Below are positions 1-8,655 of a stretch of 64,000 bases of DNA, in pieces. The stretch comes from Rhodoferax sp. GTDB lineage: Bacteria > Pseudomonadota > Gammaproteobacteria > Burkholderiales > Burkholderiaceae_C. Each line of letters starts with the position of its first letter. Position 1 is the first letter of the stretch. The translations under genes were made by a program, and so were the position numbers. The stretch lies in NCBI RefSeq assembly GCF_030646845.1, contig NZ_JAUSLE010000038.1:1-64000 (forward strand). Direction: 5' to 3'. The notes beneath the pieces were generated by a model that did no database searches, had not been told where the DNA came from, and saw only the letters and a list, made by a program, of their open reading frames with translations.

Positions 1-1616
1 TGGTGCGCAAGTTCAAGGGCGCCTACAGTGGCGAGCACGGCGACGGCCTGTGCCGCGGCGAGTGGATCGAATGGCAGTTCGGTCCGCAGCTCACGCAGGC
101 GTTAACGCAGATCAAGCAACAGTTTGACCCTTCGAATTTGCTCAGTCCGAAGCGCATCATCAATCCGCCCAGGATGGACGACACGCGGCTCATGCGTTAC
201 TCCCCGAGCTACCAGGTCATTCCGCTCCAGCCGGTCCTGGACTGGAGCGCCTGGAACGTGCAAAACAACCCGGTCACCGAGGAAACCACGGCACCTGGCA
301 GCGGCGGCGACCCGGCGCAGGGCCTGGCCAAGGCGGTGGAGATGTGCAACAACAACGGCCACTGCCGCAAGTTCGACGCCGGCACCATGTGCCCGAGCTA
401 CCGCGTCACGCGTGACGAGAAGCATCTGACGCGCGGCCGTGCCAACACGCTGCGCCTGGCGCTCTCCGGCCAGCTTGAAGGCCTCAGCGCCAAGGACGCT
501 TTCACCAGCGAGGCGGTGGCGGAGGCCATGGACCTGTGCGTGAGCTGCAAGGGCTGCAAGCGTGACTGCCCCACCGGCGTGGACATGGCCAAGCTCAAGG
601 TCGAGTTCCTGCAGCACTACAAGGTCAAACACGGCCACACGCTCAAGGACAAGCTGGTGGCGCGCCTGCCGGACTACGCGGCCCTGGCCAGCCGCTTGGC
701 ACCGCTGTTGAACTTGCGTGACCGTCTGCCGCTGCTGGCGCGCTTGAGCGAAAAGCTGCTTAGTTTCTCGGCCAGGCGCAGCCTGCCGCAGTGGCGAAAC
801 CAGCATTTCTTCAACGCAAAGGCCTCCCTGGCAGCGCTGGCCAGCCGTGAAGACGTGCTGGTTGCTGCCAAGCCCGTGGTGCTGTTTGTCGACACCTTCA
901 ACGGTTACTTCGAGTCCGACAACGCATTTTCAGCGGTAAAAGTGCTGCAAGCCGGCGGATACACTGTGCATGTAGCTACCAAAAAGATAGCGGATGGCAA
1001 GCACCTGTGCTGTGGCCGCACCTACCTGTCCAGCGGCATGGTGGAGGAGGCGAAAACCAAAGCGCGCGAGGTCGTGGATGCCTTGCTGCCGTTTGCTGAA
1101 AAAGGCATTGCCATCGTCGGGCTGGAGCCCTCCTGTTTGCTGACCCTGCGTGATGAAATGTTGGTCATGGGCCTGGGTGAGGCGGCGCAGACCATCGCCA
1201 AGCAGGCGCTGTTGTTCGAGGAGTTTCTGGCGCGTGAGGCCGCTTCTGGTCGGCTGGAAGTGTTGAAGGCAAAACTCCAGCCTGCGGGTCAGCCGATCCT
1301 GCTGCACGGCCATTGTCACCAGAAGGCCTTTGCCGCCGTCACGCCCATCATGGAAGTGCTCAAGCTCATCCCCGGTGCCAGGCCGGAGCTGATCGAGAGC
1401 AGTTGCTGTGGCATGGCCGGCAGCTTCGGCTACGAGGCCAATCACTACGAGGTGTCCATGCAGATGGCCGAGCTGAGCCTGCTGCCTGCGGTGCGCGAGA
1501 AGCCCGACGCCATCGTGGTGGCCGACGGCACCAGCTGCCGTCACCAGATTCATGACGGCGCGCAGCGCGAGGCGGTGCACGTGGCGAAGCTATTGGCGGG
1601 ATTGCTGCCGGGCTGA
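1..1616 (+). CDS. FAD/Fe-S oxidoreductase, YdiJ-like (5' truncated)
   Basis: This is the C-terminal 538 or so residues of a large two-domain oxidoreductase; the gene starts upstream of the window. The first ~60 residues carry the end of an FAD-linked oxidase domain (GEHGDG, then FDPSNLLSPKRI). A 4Fe-4S module follows (CNNNGHCRKF...MCPSY and CVSCKGCKRDCPTG), then two CCG-type cysteine-rich segments (LCCGRTYL, HGHCHQK, SSCCGMAGSFGYE) as in GlcF/heterodisulfide-reductase-like subunits. Full-length YdiJ-type proteins are about 1,000 residues and oxidise D-2-hydroxy acids such as D-lactate or D-2-hydroxyglutarate, passing electrons to the respiratory chain; the substrate here is inferred only. Around 969-1000 the DNA resembles the short hairpin repeat found elsewhere in the window. 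The gene converges on the LOG-family gene with six bases between them. Confidence 0.85.
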   Translation, partial: VRKFKGAYSGEHGDGLCRGEWIEWQFGPQLTQALTQIKQQFDPSNLLSPKRIINPPRMDDTRLMRYSPSYQVIPLQPVLDWSAWNVQNNPVTEETTAPGSGGDPAQGLAKAVEMCNNNGHCRKFDAGTMCPSYRVTRDEKHLTRGRANTLRLALSGQLEGLSAKDAFTSEAVAEAMDLCVSCKGCKRDCPTGVDMAKLKVEFLQHYKVKHGHTLKDKLVARLPDYAALASRLAPLLNLRDRLPLLARLSEKLLSFSARRSLPQWRNQHFFNAKASLAALASREDVLVAAKPVVLFVDTFNGYFESDNAFSAVKVLQAGGYTVHVATKKIADGKHLCCGRTYLSSGMVEEAKTKAREVVDALLPFAEKGIAIVGLEPSCLLTLRDEMLVMGLGEAAQTIAKQALLFEEFLAREAASGRLEVLKAKLQPAGQPILLHGHCHQKAFAAVTPIMEVLKLIPGARPELIESSCCGMAGSFGYEANHYEVSMQMAELSLLPAVREKPDAIVVADGTSCRHQIHDGAQREAVHVAKLLAGLLPG

Positions 1617-1622
1617 GCCCCT

Positions 1623-2252
1623 TCAGACCGCAAGCGCGCATTGCGCGACCTCGCCCAGCGCCTGTGCCACTGTCGCGACCTGGAGCACACCCTCGACTCG
1701 GGCCGCACCTTCGAGGCCAATCACCCGCTTGCCGAATTGCCGGCTCAGCGCCACTTCCGACAGCGTGCCGAAGCTGTCGCCAATGGCCACCAGACACAGC
1801 GAGGCGCGGGCGATGAGCGCGTTGCGCGCCTCGCCAATGCCGGTGGCGATCACGATGCCGACATGAGGGTTGGCAAACCTGGGGTCGGCATCCGGCAACA
1901 GGCCGATGCTCATGCCGCCGGCGCCAGCCGCCCCACGGCAGACGGCCTCCATCACGCCGCCGCGGCCACCGCAGATCACCACAAAGCCCATGCTGGCGAG
2001 CCCATGACCGACTTGCTCGGCTGCCAGCAACTGCACGCCGGAGGCTTCACGCGGCCCGATGACCCCAACCGGAACGCGTACCGGTGCGCCACTGTGCCGC
2101 TGCAACCATGTGGCTGCCGCGATGCTGTCGACCAGCTCGCCCGTGGCGGGCGTGGAAATGTCGAGCCAGGCACGCTGCTGCGGATCTAAGCGCCGACCGC
2201 TGGCGTCGAACAGCAGGCCTTGCGTCCGATCGAGGCTATAGATGACGTTCAT
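1623..2252 (-). CDS. LOG-family (TIGR00725-like) nucleotide-binding protein
   Basis: A 209-residue Rossmann-type protein of the lysine-decarboxylase-like/LOG group. The glycine motif CGGRGGVMEAVCRGA is clear. The usual second motif PGGxGTxxE is degenerate (IGDSFGTLSEVAL), as in the TIGR00725 subgroup. Family members include cytokinin riboside 5'-monophosphate phosphoribohydrolases and molybdenum-cofactor-carrier-like proteins; the activity of this branch is not settled. I place the start at the ATG at 2252. A TTG at 2264 would add four residues, but its GGAAG sits where the ribosome site for the ATG would be. The start overlaps the end of the upstream permease gene by 17 bases, so it is probably the last gene of the ABC-transporter operon and translationally coupled to it. 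Confidence 0.75.
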   Translation of the reverse strand: MNVIYSLDRTQGLLFDASGRRLDPQQRAWLDISTPATGELVDSIAAATWLQRHSGAPVRVPVGVIGPREASGVQLLAAEQVGHGLASMGFVVICGGRGGVMEAVCRGAAGAGGMSIGLLPDADPRFANPHVGIVIATGIGEARNALIARASLCLVAIGDSFGTLSEVALSRQFGKRVIGLEGAARVEGVLQVATVAQALGEVAQCALAV

Positions 2253-3054
2253 GGTGGCTTCCAAACCATTCGCCGGCAGTCATGATCGAGGCGCAGGCCA
2301 CCGTGATCATGAGTGCCAGGGCAGCGGCAGCGGGAAAATCCGTGCCGGTTTCGGAGATCAGGCTGTACAGCTGCAGCGGCAGGATGTGAAGCTGCGTACC
2401 GACCAGTGCCAGGGCCGTGCCGTAGGCGCCGAAGATCACCGCGGCGACCAGGCAGTACGCCGCACCGAGCGGCGCCGCCACCTGCGGCAGCATCACCTGC
2501 CAGAGCGCCTGGGTTGACGTGGCGCCCAGCGATTCGGCCACCACCAGCTGCGCACGGTCGAAATTGACCAGCACCGGCAGGATGCCCATCACCACGCGCG
2601 GAATCAGGTAGTACGACGAGGCAAAGGCCAGCCCGCCCGGCGTGAACAGCGCCTTGCCGATGATCGCCGGATCAAGGCCCGCAAAACCCAGCAACTGGGT
2701 GAAGAAGCCTGCACGGCCATAGCCCAGAATGAAACCATAGGCCACGATCAGGCCGGAAAAAGTCAGCGGCAGCGCAATCACGAATGAATACAAGGTGCGC
2801 ACGCGCTCCGGCAGCCGCGACAGGTGCAGGGCCACCGCAAAACCCACCAGGGTCGAGACCGTGGCCGCCACCAGGGTCAGCAGCAGGGTGCCTGCCAGCG
2901 ATGGCCAGAAGGCGGGCAGCGAGAACACCCGCACGAAAGCCCGTGTGCCTTCGCGCAACGCATCGACTGCCACTGCGGCCACCGGCAGCATGAAGAAAAC
3001 CGCCAGAAAGACGACCGCGGGCGCGGCCAGCATCAGTTGCGTGCGCAGGCGCAT
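2236..3054 (-). CDS. ABC transporter permease (second of two)
   Basis: A 272-residue inner-membrane permease with six or so hydrophobic spans, the first at residues ~8-30. The cytoplasmic coupling loop near residues 170-190 reads VAESLGATSTQALWQVMLPQ and matches the EAA motif of binding-protein-dependent permeases, which docks on the ATPase. It lies 20 bases after the solute-binding protein gene and overlaps the LOG gene. It is probably one half of a heterodimeric channel with the permease at 5206-6003. The family is that of iron(III), putrescine, thiamine and aminoethylphosphonate importers; substrate unknown. Confidence 0.88.
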   Translation of the reverse strand: MRLRTQLMLAAPAVVFLAVFFMLPVAAVAVDALREGTRAFVRVFSLPAFWPSLAGTLLLTLVAATVSTLVGFAVALHLSRLPERVRTLYSFVIALPLTFSGLIVAYGFILGYGRAGFFTQLLGFAGLDPAIIGKALFTPGGLAFASSYYLIPRVVMGILPVLVNFDRAQLVVAESLGATSTQALWQVMLPQVAAPLGAAYCLVAAVIFGAYGTALALVGTQLHILPLQLYSLISETGTDFPAAAALALMITVACASIMTAGEWFGSHHERHL

Positions 3055-3074
3055 GGCGGGCGGCTACCGGGCGG

Positions 3075-4151
3075 TCACTTCGCCTCTGTGGCGGCGACCC
3101 AGCCCTTGTCGACTTCCGCTTTCTTCGCGGCGGCCGCCAGCACATCGAGCGGACGCACCTGCGGCGCGGCGGGCAGCTTGTCGGCCACCGAATCGGGCAG
3201 CTTGACGCCCGGGACCGAAGGCCGCACGAAGCCCTGGGCAAAAATACCCTGTCCGAAATCGGTCATGATGAAGTTGAGCCAGAGCTTGCCGGCGTTGGGG
3301 TTGGGCCCCTTCTCCACCAGACTGATGCCGTAGGGTGCGGCGGCAGAGGCTTCTTTCGGAATCACGACGGCGACTGCGTCGCCCAGGCCATCGATGTGCT
3401 TGGCCTTGAGACCATCGTTCTCATAGGAAATCCAGATCGGGATCTCGCCTTTGAGAAATTGCGCATACGGCGTGGTGCCCAGCACGCGCAGCACGTTGCC
3501 GGACTTGTGGAGCCGGCCCAGGTAGTCGAGCCCCGGCTGGATGTTGTTCATGTCGCCGCCCGCGCCAAAATTGGCGGCGAAGGTGAGCACCTGGCCAACG
3601 CCCGTGGAGCGCGGGTCGAGATAGACCACAGAGTTCTTGTACTCGGGCTTGAGCAGATCGGCCCACGACTGCGGCACGTTCTTCACGAGCTTGGTGTTGA
3701 CGATAAAGGCCACAGTCAACGTGTGGATGGTGAACCAGCGGCCGTCCTTCTCGCGAAACACCGAAGGCAGCTTGTCAAAGTTGACGGGCTTGAATGGCGC
3801 GACCACGCCCTTGTTGACGGCATCCACCGCCGATGCGGCAAAGTAGTAGGCGGTGTCGGCCTGCGGGCGGTTGCGCGCTTTCTCCAGTGCCACGACAGTA
3901 GCTGCCGAGCCGAGGTCGTTGTAGACGATCTCGACTTCCGGGTAGCGTTTCTTGAACGCCGCAAACTGCGCCGCCCAGTTGGCCCACGTGGGCCCGGTGT
4001 CGAAGCTCACCACCATGCCTTCCTTTTTGGCGGCTTCGAACAGCGCCTTCTCGCCGGGATAGAGTTCCGGCGAGTCGAGCACCGTTTGTGCGGGTACCGC
4101 GGCGACGAACAGCGAGGTCAGGGCAGCGACGAACCATTGTCTGGATTGCAT
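3075..4151 (-). CDS. ABC transporter periplasmic solute-binding protein
   Basis: A 358-residue extracellular solute-binding protein (family 1/6, PotD/AfuA-like). It has a Sec signal peptide of ~22 residues ending near VAAVPAQT. The mature protein opens with LFEAAKKEGMVVSFDTG, a pattern common in iron(III)/thiamine/aminoethylphosphonate binders, and includes PQSWADLLKPEYKN, a signature of the PotD/AfuA fold. There are two in-frame ATGs, at 4157 and 4151. The GGAG ribosome site abuts the first and is six bases from the second, so 4151 is preferred. It sits inside the operon between the ATPase and a permease gene. No iron-ligand tyrosine pair could be assigned by eye, so the ligand stays open. 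Confidence 0.88.
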   Translation of the reverse strand: MQSRQWFVAALTSLFVAAVPAQTVLDSPELYPGEKALFEAAKKEGMVVSFDTGPTWANWAAQFAAFKKRYPEVEIVYNDLGSAATVVALEKARNRPQADTAYYFAASAVDAVNKGVVAPFKPVNFDKLPSVFREKDGRWFTIHTLTVAFIVNTKLVKNVPQSWADLLKPEYKNSVVYLDPRSTGVGQVLTFAANFGAGGDMNNIQPGLDYLGRLHKSGNVLRVLGTTPYAQFLKGEIPIWISYENDGLKAKHIDGLGDAVAVVIPKEASAAAPYGISLVEKGPNPNAGKLWLNFIMTDFGQGIFAQGFVRPSVPGVKLPDSVADKLPAAPQVRPLDVLAAAAKKAEVDKGWVAATEAK

Positions 4152-4162
4152 TGTCATCTCCT

Positions 4163-5209
4163 TCAGTGGGTGGGTAAGAACTGAACCGCCTGGCGCGGCA
4201 CGTGAATGTGCGCGATGGCCTCGCGCGTGGTGGTGTCGATCTTCAGCATGCCCTGACCCACCGCGAGTTCGATCTCGCGGCTGGCGCCAAAGAAGCGGTC
4301 GTGCACGACCGTGGCGGCGAAGATGTTTTCGCCCGTGGCCGTACGGGCGGGCTGGATTCTTTCGGGCCGCACCAGCAGGCGCACCAGGGTGCCCATGGCC
4401 AGGGCGTGCGCCGGCGTGGCGATGCGGCCCAGTGGCGTGTCCACCGCGTCAGGGGCGGCAACCCGGCCGTCAATCAGGTTGGCACGGCCCACAAAACTGG
4501 CAACAAAGGCGTCGGCCGGCCGGTCATAGAGCTCCTGCGGAGGCGCGACCTGTACCAGCCGGCCGTCGCGCAAAACGGCGATGCGGTCGGCCAGCGACAG
4601 CGCTTCGTCCTGGTCGTGCGTGATCAGCAACGCGGCGATGTTTTGCTGTTTCTGGATGCGGCGGACTTCGTCGCGCATGGTAACCCGCGTGGCGGCATCC
4701 AGTGCCGAGAGTGGCTCATCCAGCAGCAGGGCACGCGGCGTGAAAACGAGGGCCCGCGCCAGCGCCACGCGCTGCTGCTGGCCGCCTGACAGTTCGGCGG
4801 GCAGGCGCTCACCGAAACCGCCGAGGCCAACCATGTCGAGCATGGCATCCGCACGGCGCCGGCGCTCAGTCACGGCGATGTTGCGCACCCGCAGCGGGTA
4901 GGCCACGTTCTCCCACACGCGCATGTGGGGGAAGAGGGCGTAGGACTGAAAGACGATGCCGCACTGGCGCGAGCGCACGCTTGCCAGCGTCACATCCTCC
5001 CCGCCCAGATAGACGCGACCAGACGTGCAGGGGAAGAAGCCGGCGATGAGCTTGAGCAGCGTGGTCTTGCCGCAGCCGCTGGGGCCGATGCAGACGATGA
5101 GCTCCCCGGGCGCGATGTCGAGCGTGATGTCAAAGACACCGGCCTTGCCGCCGGGGTAGCTGAAGGTCGCGTTCTCAAGGTGGACGGACGGCGTAGCGTT
5201 GTTGTTCAT
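4163..5209 (-). CDS. ABC transporter ATP-binding protein (PotA/FbpC-like)
   Basis: A 348-residue ATPase that powers the importer. Walker A is GPSGCGKTTLLK (~43-54), the Q-loop region is GIVFQSYALFPHM, the ABC signature is LSGGQQQRVALARAL, Walker B is ALLLDEPLSALDA and the switch histidine is in LLITHDQDEAL. Residues ~250-348 form a TOBE-like domain typical of polyamine/iron/phosphonate importers. Its start overlaps the stop of the upstream permease by four bases (ATGA), indicating translational coupling. All catalytic motifs are intact. Confidence 0.93.
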   Translation of the reverse strand: MNNNATPSVHLENATFSYPGGKAGVFDITLDIAPGELIVCIGPSGCGKTTLLKLIAGFFPCTSGRVYLGGEDVTLASVRSRQCGIVFQSYALFPHMRVWENVAYPLRVRNIAVTERRRRADAMLDMVGLGGFGERLPAELSGGQQQRVALARALVFTPRALLLDEPLSALDAATRVTMRDEVRRIQKQQNIAALLITHDQDEALSLADRIAVLRDGRLVQVAPPQELYDRPADAFVASFVGRANLIDGRVAAPDAVDTPLGRIATPAHALAMGTLVRLLVRPERIQPARTATGENIFAATVVHDRFFGASREIELAVGQGMLKIDTTTREAIAHIHVPRQAVQFLPTH

Positions 5210-6003
5210 CGTTTGCCACCCGCGGCAGAAAAGCGGGCCGCACCACGGGCCGAGAGTGCGCCTGTGACCGAGGCTGTCAGGGCCAGCGTCAGCAAGATCA
5301 CGGTGGCCGCGCAGGCAAAACCGGTGGCGCCATAGAACGCCTGCAGCAGCACCACAGGGTAGGTGCGGTTGAGAAAGCCCGAGACCAGGTTGGAGAACTG
5401 AAACTCGCCGATCGACAAGGCGGCGACGATGATCAGACCCGACAGCACCGAGTGCCGCAGCGCCGGCAGCACGATGTGGAAAAAGCGCTGCGGCGCCGTG
5501 CTGCCCAGCGACTCGGCCGCATCCTCCAGCGTGCGCAGGCCCAGGCGCTGCATGTCGGCCACCACCGTTTGCAGGAAATACGGCAGCCCGAGGACGATAT
5601 GGCCCGCAATCAGCAGCCAGATGCTGCCCAGCCAGGGCAGCGTGTCCGAAGAAAACACCAGGATGAAGCCAAAGGCCAGCACCAGCGCCGGCAGCGCCAC
5701 CGGCAACTGGTACAGCACCCGTGCCGCCGCGCGCACCCGCGGGTCATGCGCCCGAAAGACCGCGTAAGCCAGGGGCAGGCCGATCACCACGCAGGCAATC
5801 GAGGTCATGACGGCGACGAACAGGCTGGCGGTGAAGGCGCGGCGAAAGCTCGGGTCCGCGGCCACTTCAAGGTACCACTTGACCGTGCTGCCGGTCGGCA
5901 GCAGCGTGTTGAGCCAGAGCTCGCCAAACGAGCCGATGAACAGCAGTGCCATTGGCGCTGCCAGGTACACAAGGTAGGCAATGGTGACCCAGCGCGGGAT
6001 CAT
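5206..6003 (-). CDS. ABC transporter permease (first of two)
   Basis: A 265-residue permease, probably the first gene of the ABC operon. It is strongly hydrophobic with about six spans, the first at residues ~7-30. The EAA-type coupling loop reads DAAESLGSTAPQRFFHIVLP. It overlaps the ATPase gene by four bases. The order permease, ATPase, binding protein, permease, LOG protein is unusual, because two-permease importers of this kind generally keep the permease genes adjacent. The substrate cannot be told from the sequence. Confidence 0.88.
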   Translation of the reverse strand: MIPRWVTIAYLVYLAAPMALLFIGSFGELWLNTLLPTGSTVKWYLEVAADPSFRRAFTASLFVAVMTSIACVVIGLPLAYAVFRAHDPRVRAAARVLYQLPVALPALVLAFGFILVFSSDTLPWLGSIWLLIAGHIVLGLPYFLQTVVADMQRLGLRTLEDAAESLGSTAPQRFFHIVLPALRHSVLSGLIIVAALSIGEFQFSNLVSGFLNRTYPVVLLQAFYGATGFACAATVILLTLALTASVTGALSARGAARFSAAGGKR

Positions 6004-6048
6004 CAGCGCTCAATAAAAAGCAGGCGTGATCTCATGGCCTGTTTGCGC

Positions 6049-6237
6049 TCAGGCCTTGGGCGCAATCACCGTGCTGGGTTCCGGGTCTGGCAGGGCCGGC
6101 TCGAAAGGAGCCGGTTCATGCGGTCGGGGTGGCGTGCCCGGTTCGTCTTCCGGGGGCACCTGAAAGGGTACGGGGGGCAACTCCGGTGGGATGGGCTGCC
6201 CGCTCAGCGAGATGGATTGTGTAATTGTCGAATGCAT
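6049..6237 (-). CDS. Small proline-rich protein (hypothetical)
   Basis: A possible 62-residue protein starting MHSTITQ, then a proline/glutamate-rich tail with repeated P-x-P and PEP-like steps (IPPELPPVPF, PPRPHEPAPFEP). The frame stays open upstream to 6414, but those residues look like read-through. No convincing ribosome site precedes the ATG. Short acidic Pro-rich proteins occur in Comamonadaceae, but I do not recognise this one and propose no function. It lies 45 bases upstream of the ABC operon on the same strand. The rest of 6004-6462 holds only possible promoters. Confidence 0.35.
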   Translation of the reverse strand: MHSTITQSISLSGQPIPPELPPVPFQVPPEDEPGTPPRPHEPAPFEPALPDPEPSTVIAPKA

Positions 6238-6462
6238 GATGGAATGCACTGTAGAAGTTGCCCCGTCTCTTACTTTGACAAATCGCAAATACGCACTGTT
6301 CAAGTGGCTGCGGCGGGTCTGGTGCATCGAGATAGGATCGCCAGACCCGACGTTTTCGGCCGTCATCTGGCTGTCACCGGCGCCAACTAAAGTGCGTTGA
6401 GTCCGGTCGGCCATGGTGCTGACCGCGTCGCTGTCCGAGCAAACTGTTACCCGGGAGATCCC

Positions 6463-7731
6463 ATGCGCCGTTCACTGTTCACACTCACCTTGGCCTGCCT
6501 CGCCAGCCTGCTGCCCAGCCTGGCGCTGGCCGCCGGACCGGAAGCCGAGGCCTCACTGAAGGCGCACAGCCCCAGCGTACAGCTTGGCCCGCGCCCGTTT
6601 TTTCTCGTGAACGACATGAGCGAGAGCCCGCTCAAGCAGCAGCTGCTGGCGTGCACCAATCGCCCGCAGTTCACGCGCACCAATTTTTCCATCGGCCATC
6701 GCGGTGCGGCTATGCAGTTCCCTGAGCACACCAAAGAGTCCTACGAGGCGGCGGCCCGAATGGGCGCGGGCATCGTCGAGTGCGACGTCACTTTCACCAA
6801 AGACAAGGAACTGGTGTGCCGCCACGCGCAGAACGACCTGCACACCACAACCAACATCCTGGCCACCGATCTGGCTGCCAAATGCACCAAGCCGTTCACT
6901 GCGGCCACTATCGATGGCAGCGGCAACGTGGTGACACCGGCGAACGCCGAATGCCGTACCAGCGACATCACCCTGGCCGAGTTCAAGACCTTGCGCGGCA
7001 AGATGGACGCCGCCAACCCGCGCGCCAGGACCGTTGCGGAGTACCTCGCCGGCACCGCCAATTGGCGCACCGATCTCTATTCCGGCCCAACCAGCGGCAC
7101 GCTGCTCACCCACAAGGAAAGCATTGCGCTGTTCACGCGGCTCGGCGTGAATATGACGCCGGAGCTCAAGAGCCCGAGCGTCAGGATGCCTTTTGATGGT
7201 TTCACGCAGGAAGCCTACGCGCAGAAGATGATCGACGAGTACAAGCAGGCCAGAGTGCCGGCGCAGCGGGTGTTTGCGCAGTCGTTCGACAAAGCCGACG
7301 TTCTTTACTGGGTGCGCAACGAGCCGGCCTTCGGCAAGCAGGCGGTCTACCTCGACGATGCCAACAGCGTGGGCGAGTTGCCGGGGGCCGCTGAATTAGC
7401 CGGCTACAAGGCGCAGGGCATCAACATCGTGGCGCCGCCCATCTTTGCGCTGCTCAGCACCGACGCCAGTGGCAATATCGTGCCCTCGCAGTATGCGAAA
7501 GATGCCAAGGCGGCCGGCCTGGGCATCATCACCTGGACGCTGGAGCGTTCGGGCATCCTGGCCGATGGCAACAACGGTTTTTATTACCAGAGCTTCGACG
7601 CCGCGATCAAGCGTGAGGGCGACATGATGCGCGTGCTGGATGTGCTGGCCCAGCAGGTCGGCATTCTCGGCATCTTCAGCGACTGGCCAGCGACTGTGAC
7701 GTTTTATGCGAACTGTGTGGGGTTGCAGTAA
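6463..7731 (+). CDS. Secreted glycerophosphodiester phosphodiesterase
   Basis: A 422-residue GDPD-family enzyme that hydrolyses glycerophosphodiesters to glycerol-3-phosphate and an alcohol, probably in the periplasm. The signal peptide spans ~1-23 ([16 protein letters not shown], cut after LALA). The catalytic core shows [14 protein letters not shown] (GDPD His-Arg-Gly), [19 protein letters not shown] (metal-binding Glu/Asp and the second His), a metal-site region NMTPELKSP, and a C-terminal TWTLERSG. At 422 residues it is longer than cytoplasmic UgpQ and closer to GlpQ-type or fungal-like enzymes. I chose the ATG at 6463 because it is preceded by GGGAGA and starts the signal peptide; the 22 codons upstream do not look translated. 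It is probably monocistronic. Confidence 0.88.
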   Translation: MRRSLFTLTLACLASLLPSLALAAGPEAEASLKAHSPSVQLGPRPFFLVNDMSESPLKQQLLACTNRPQFTRTNFSIGHRGAAMQFPEHTKESYEAAARMGAGIVECDVTFTKDKELVCRHAQNDLHTTTNILATDLAAKCTKPFTAATIDGSGNVVTPANAECRTSDITLAEFKTLRGKMDAANPRARTVAEYLAGTANWRTDLYSGPTSGTLLTHKESIALFTRLGVNMTPELKSPSVRMPFDGFTQEAYAQKMIDEYKQARVPAQRVFAQSFDKADVLYWVRNEPAFGKQAVYLDDANSVGELPGAAELAGYKAQGINIVAPPIFALLSTDASGNIVPSQYAKDAKAAGLGIITWTLERSGILADGNNGFYYQSFDAAIKREGDMMRVLDVLAQQVGILGIFSDWPATVTFYANCVGLQ

Positions 7732-7829
7732 GACTATCGAGGCGGGTCCGGCTGAGCTTACCTTACCTCGAAGATTGGTTCATCGTTGGAATTCAGCTGC
7801 TGCCGTAGGTGGTCGGCTGCAATGATTGG

Positions 7830-8402
7830 TCAGACAACTTCATTCGATTCGACCCATCGAAGCAGTTCGTGTGCCAAGGAGCAGAAAACCAGAAGATTTA
7901 AAGTGCACACCCAGGGCACGGAGTCATAGATACCAGCCAACACAACTTCTTCCGTTGGAACCTCGTTCGTGAATGTGACGGGTGGGTCGAACCGTTTGGA
8001 CTCAATGTGGCCTGGAATGAATTCGACCTTCAGACTATGAATGATCTTGTTGCATGCATCTCGCAGGGATAGGTCTCGTGCTTTCGGGTGAGCTTGGCGA
8101 CAAAGCGGTTTGCCCTTGGACTCAGCGGGTAACGCCTTGAGAAAATCGAACAGCGCTTCATTCTTACGATGAATATCGAAGAAGGACCGCATCTTCACTG
8201 CGATGCCAAGTGCTGAGCCAAAGACTCTCGTCTGATGACCACCCACGTACTCAAGCGCTAGAAAATCTGGTGTCGCCGAGCTTAGGTCGTACTCGGCACA
8301 AACATGAAAGTTTGCGAGGATCGCTTCGTACAGTGCAAAGATGTCTTCCTTCAACCCAGGAAGTGCTGCGGCCATTCCCATAGTGTCGTTGTCTAATGGC
8401 AT
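7830..8402 (-). CDS. Hypothetical protein, possibly HEPN-like
   Basis: A 190-residue protein I do not recognise. It has no signal peptide or clear transmembrane segment. The predicted content is mostly helical with an LRDACNKIIHS motif near residue 125 that resembles the Rx(n)H helix of some HEPN-fold proteins, which include RNase toxins and abortive-infection proteins; the spacing is not the canonical four to six, so this is only a suggestion. Base composition is visibly AT-richer than the flanking genes, and codon use differs, suggesting recent acquisition. It stands alone with no partner antitoxin gene; the neighbours are unrelated housekeeping genes. An inverted repeat lies directly upstream. 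Confidence 0.6.
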   Translation of the reverse strand: MPLDNDTMGMAAALPGLKEDIFALYEAILANFHVCAEYDLSSATPDFLALEYVGGHQTRVFGSALGIAVKMRSFFDIHRKNEALFDFLKALPAESKGKPLCRQAHPKARDLSLRDACNKIIHSLKVEFIPGHIESKRFDPPVTFTNEVPTEEVVLAGIYDSVPWVCTLNLLVFCSLAHELLRWVESNEVV

Positions 8403-8593
8403 GCAGACCGCAGCATTTGAGGTATATCACGGTCGCTGCGGTATAACTTGACGGTCGGAAAAGTCATCAAATCCTTGTCAGCAATACATTTTTTGCACAT
8501 TCGCGCGACTCCTCAAGTCATTAGTGGCACCCGAAACACCGCAGTAGTGTACGGTTCTTAACGATTGCCAAACGCAGGAATCTGGAAGTGCGG
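8403..8593. promoter_or_regulatory. Upstream region of the accessory gene with an inverted repeat
   Basis: This 190-base stretch has no gene. Within it, ACCGCAGC at 8407-8414 and its exact complement GCTGCGGT at 8435-8442 flank a TATA-like tract, and lie just before the start of the 190-residue gene on the minus strand. The layout would suit a repressor operator over a promoter. The rest of the stretch shows nothing recognisable. Confidence 0.35.
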
Positions 8594-8645
8594 GTAGCTA
8601 TTAAATAAATAGCTGCTTGCGCTTATTCCACGAGGGCTAGCGGCC
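8594..8645 (+). repeat. Short hairpin repeat, copy 1 (intergenic)
   Basis: This copy reads GTAGCTATTAAATAAATAGC, then a ~20-base spacer, then GAGGGCTAGCGGCC. The GCTAT/ATAGC arms form a small hairpin and the GGGGGCTAGGGGCC-like tail is shared with other copies in this window. It sits ten bases beyond the stop of the RluA-type gene, which reads toward it. Confidence 0.8.
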
Positions 8646-8655
8646 AGAAAGTCTG

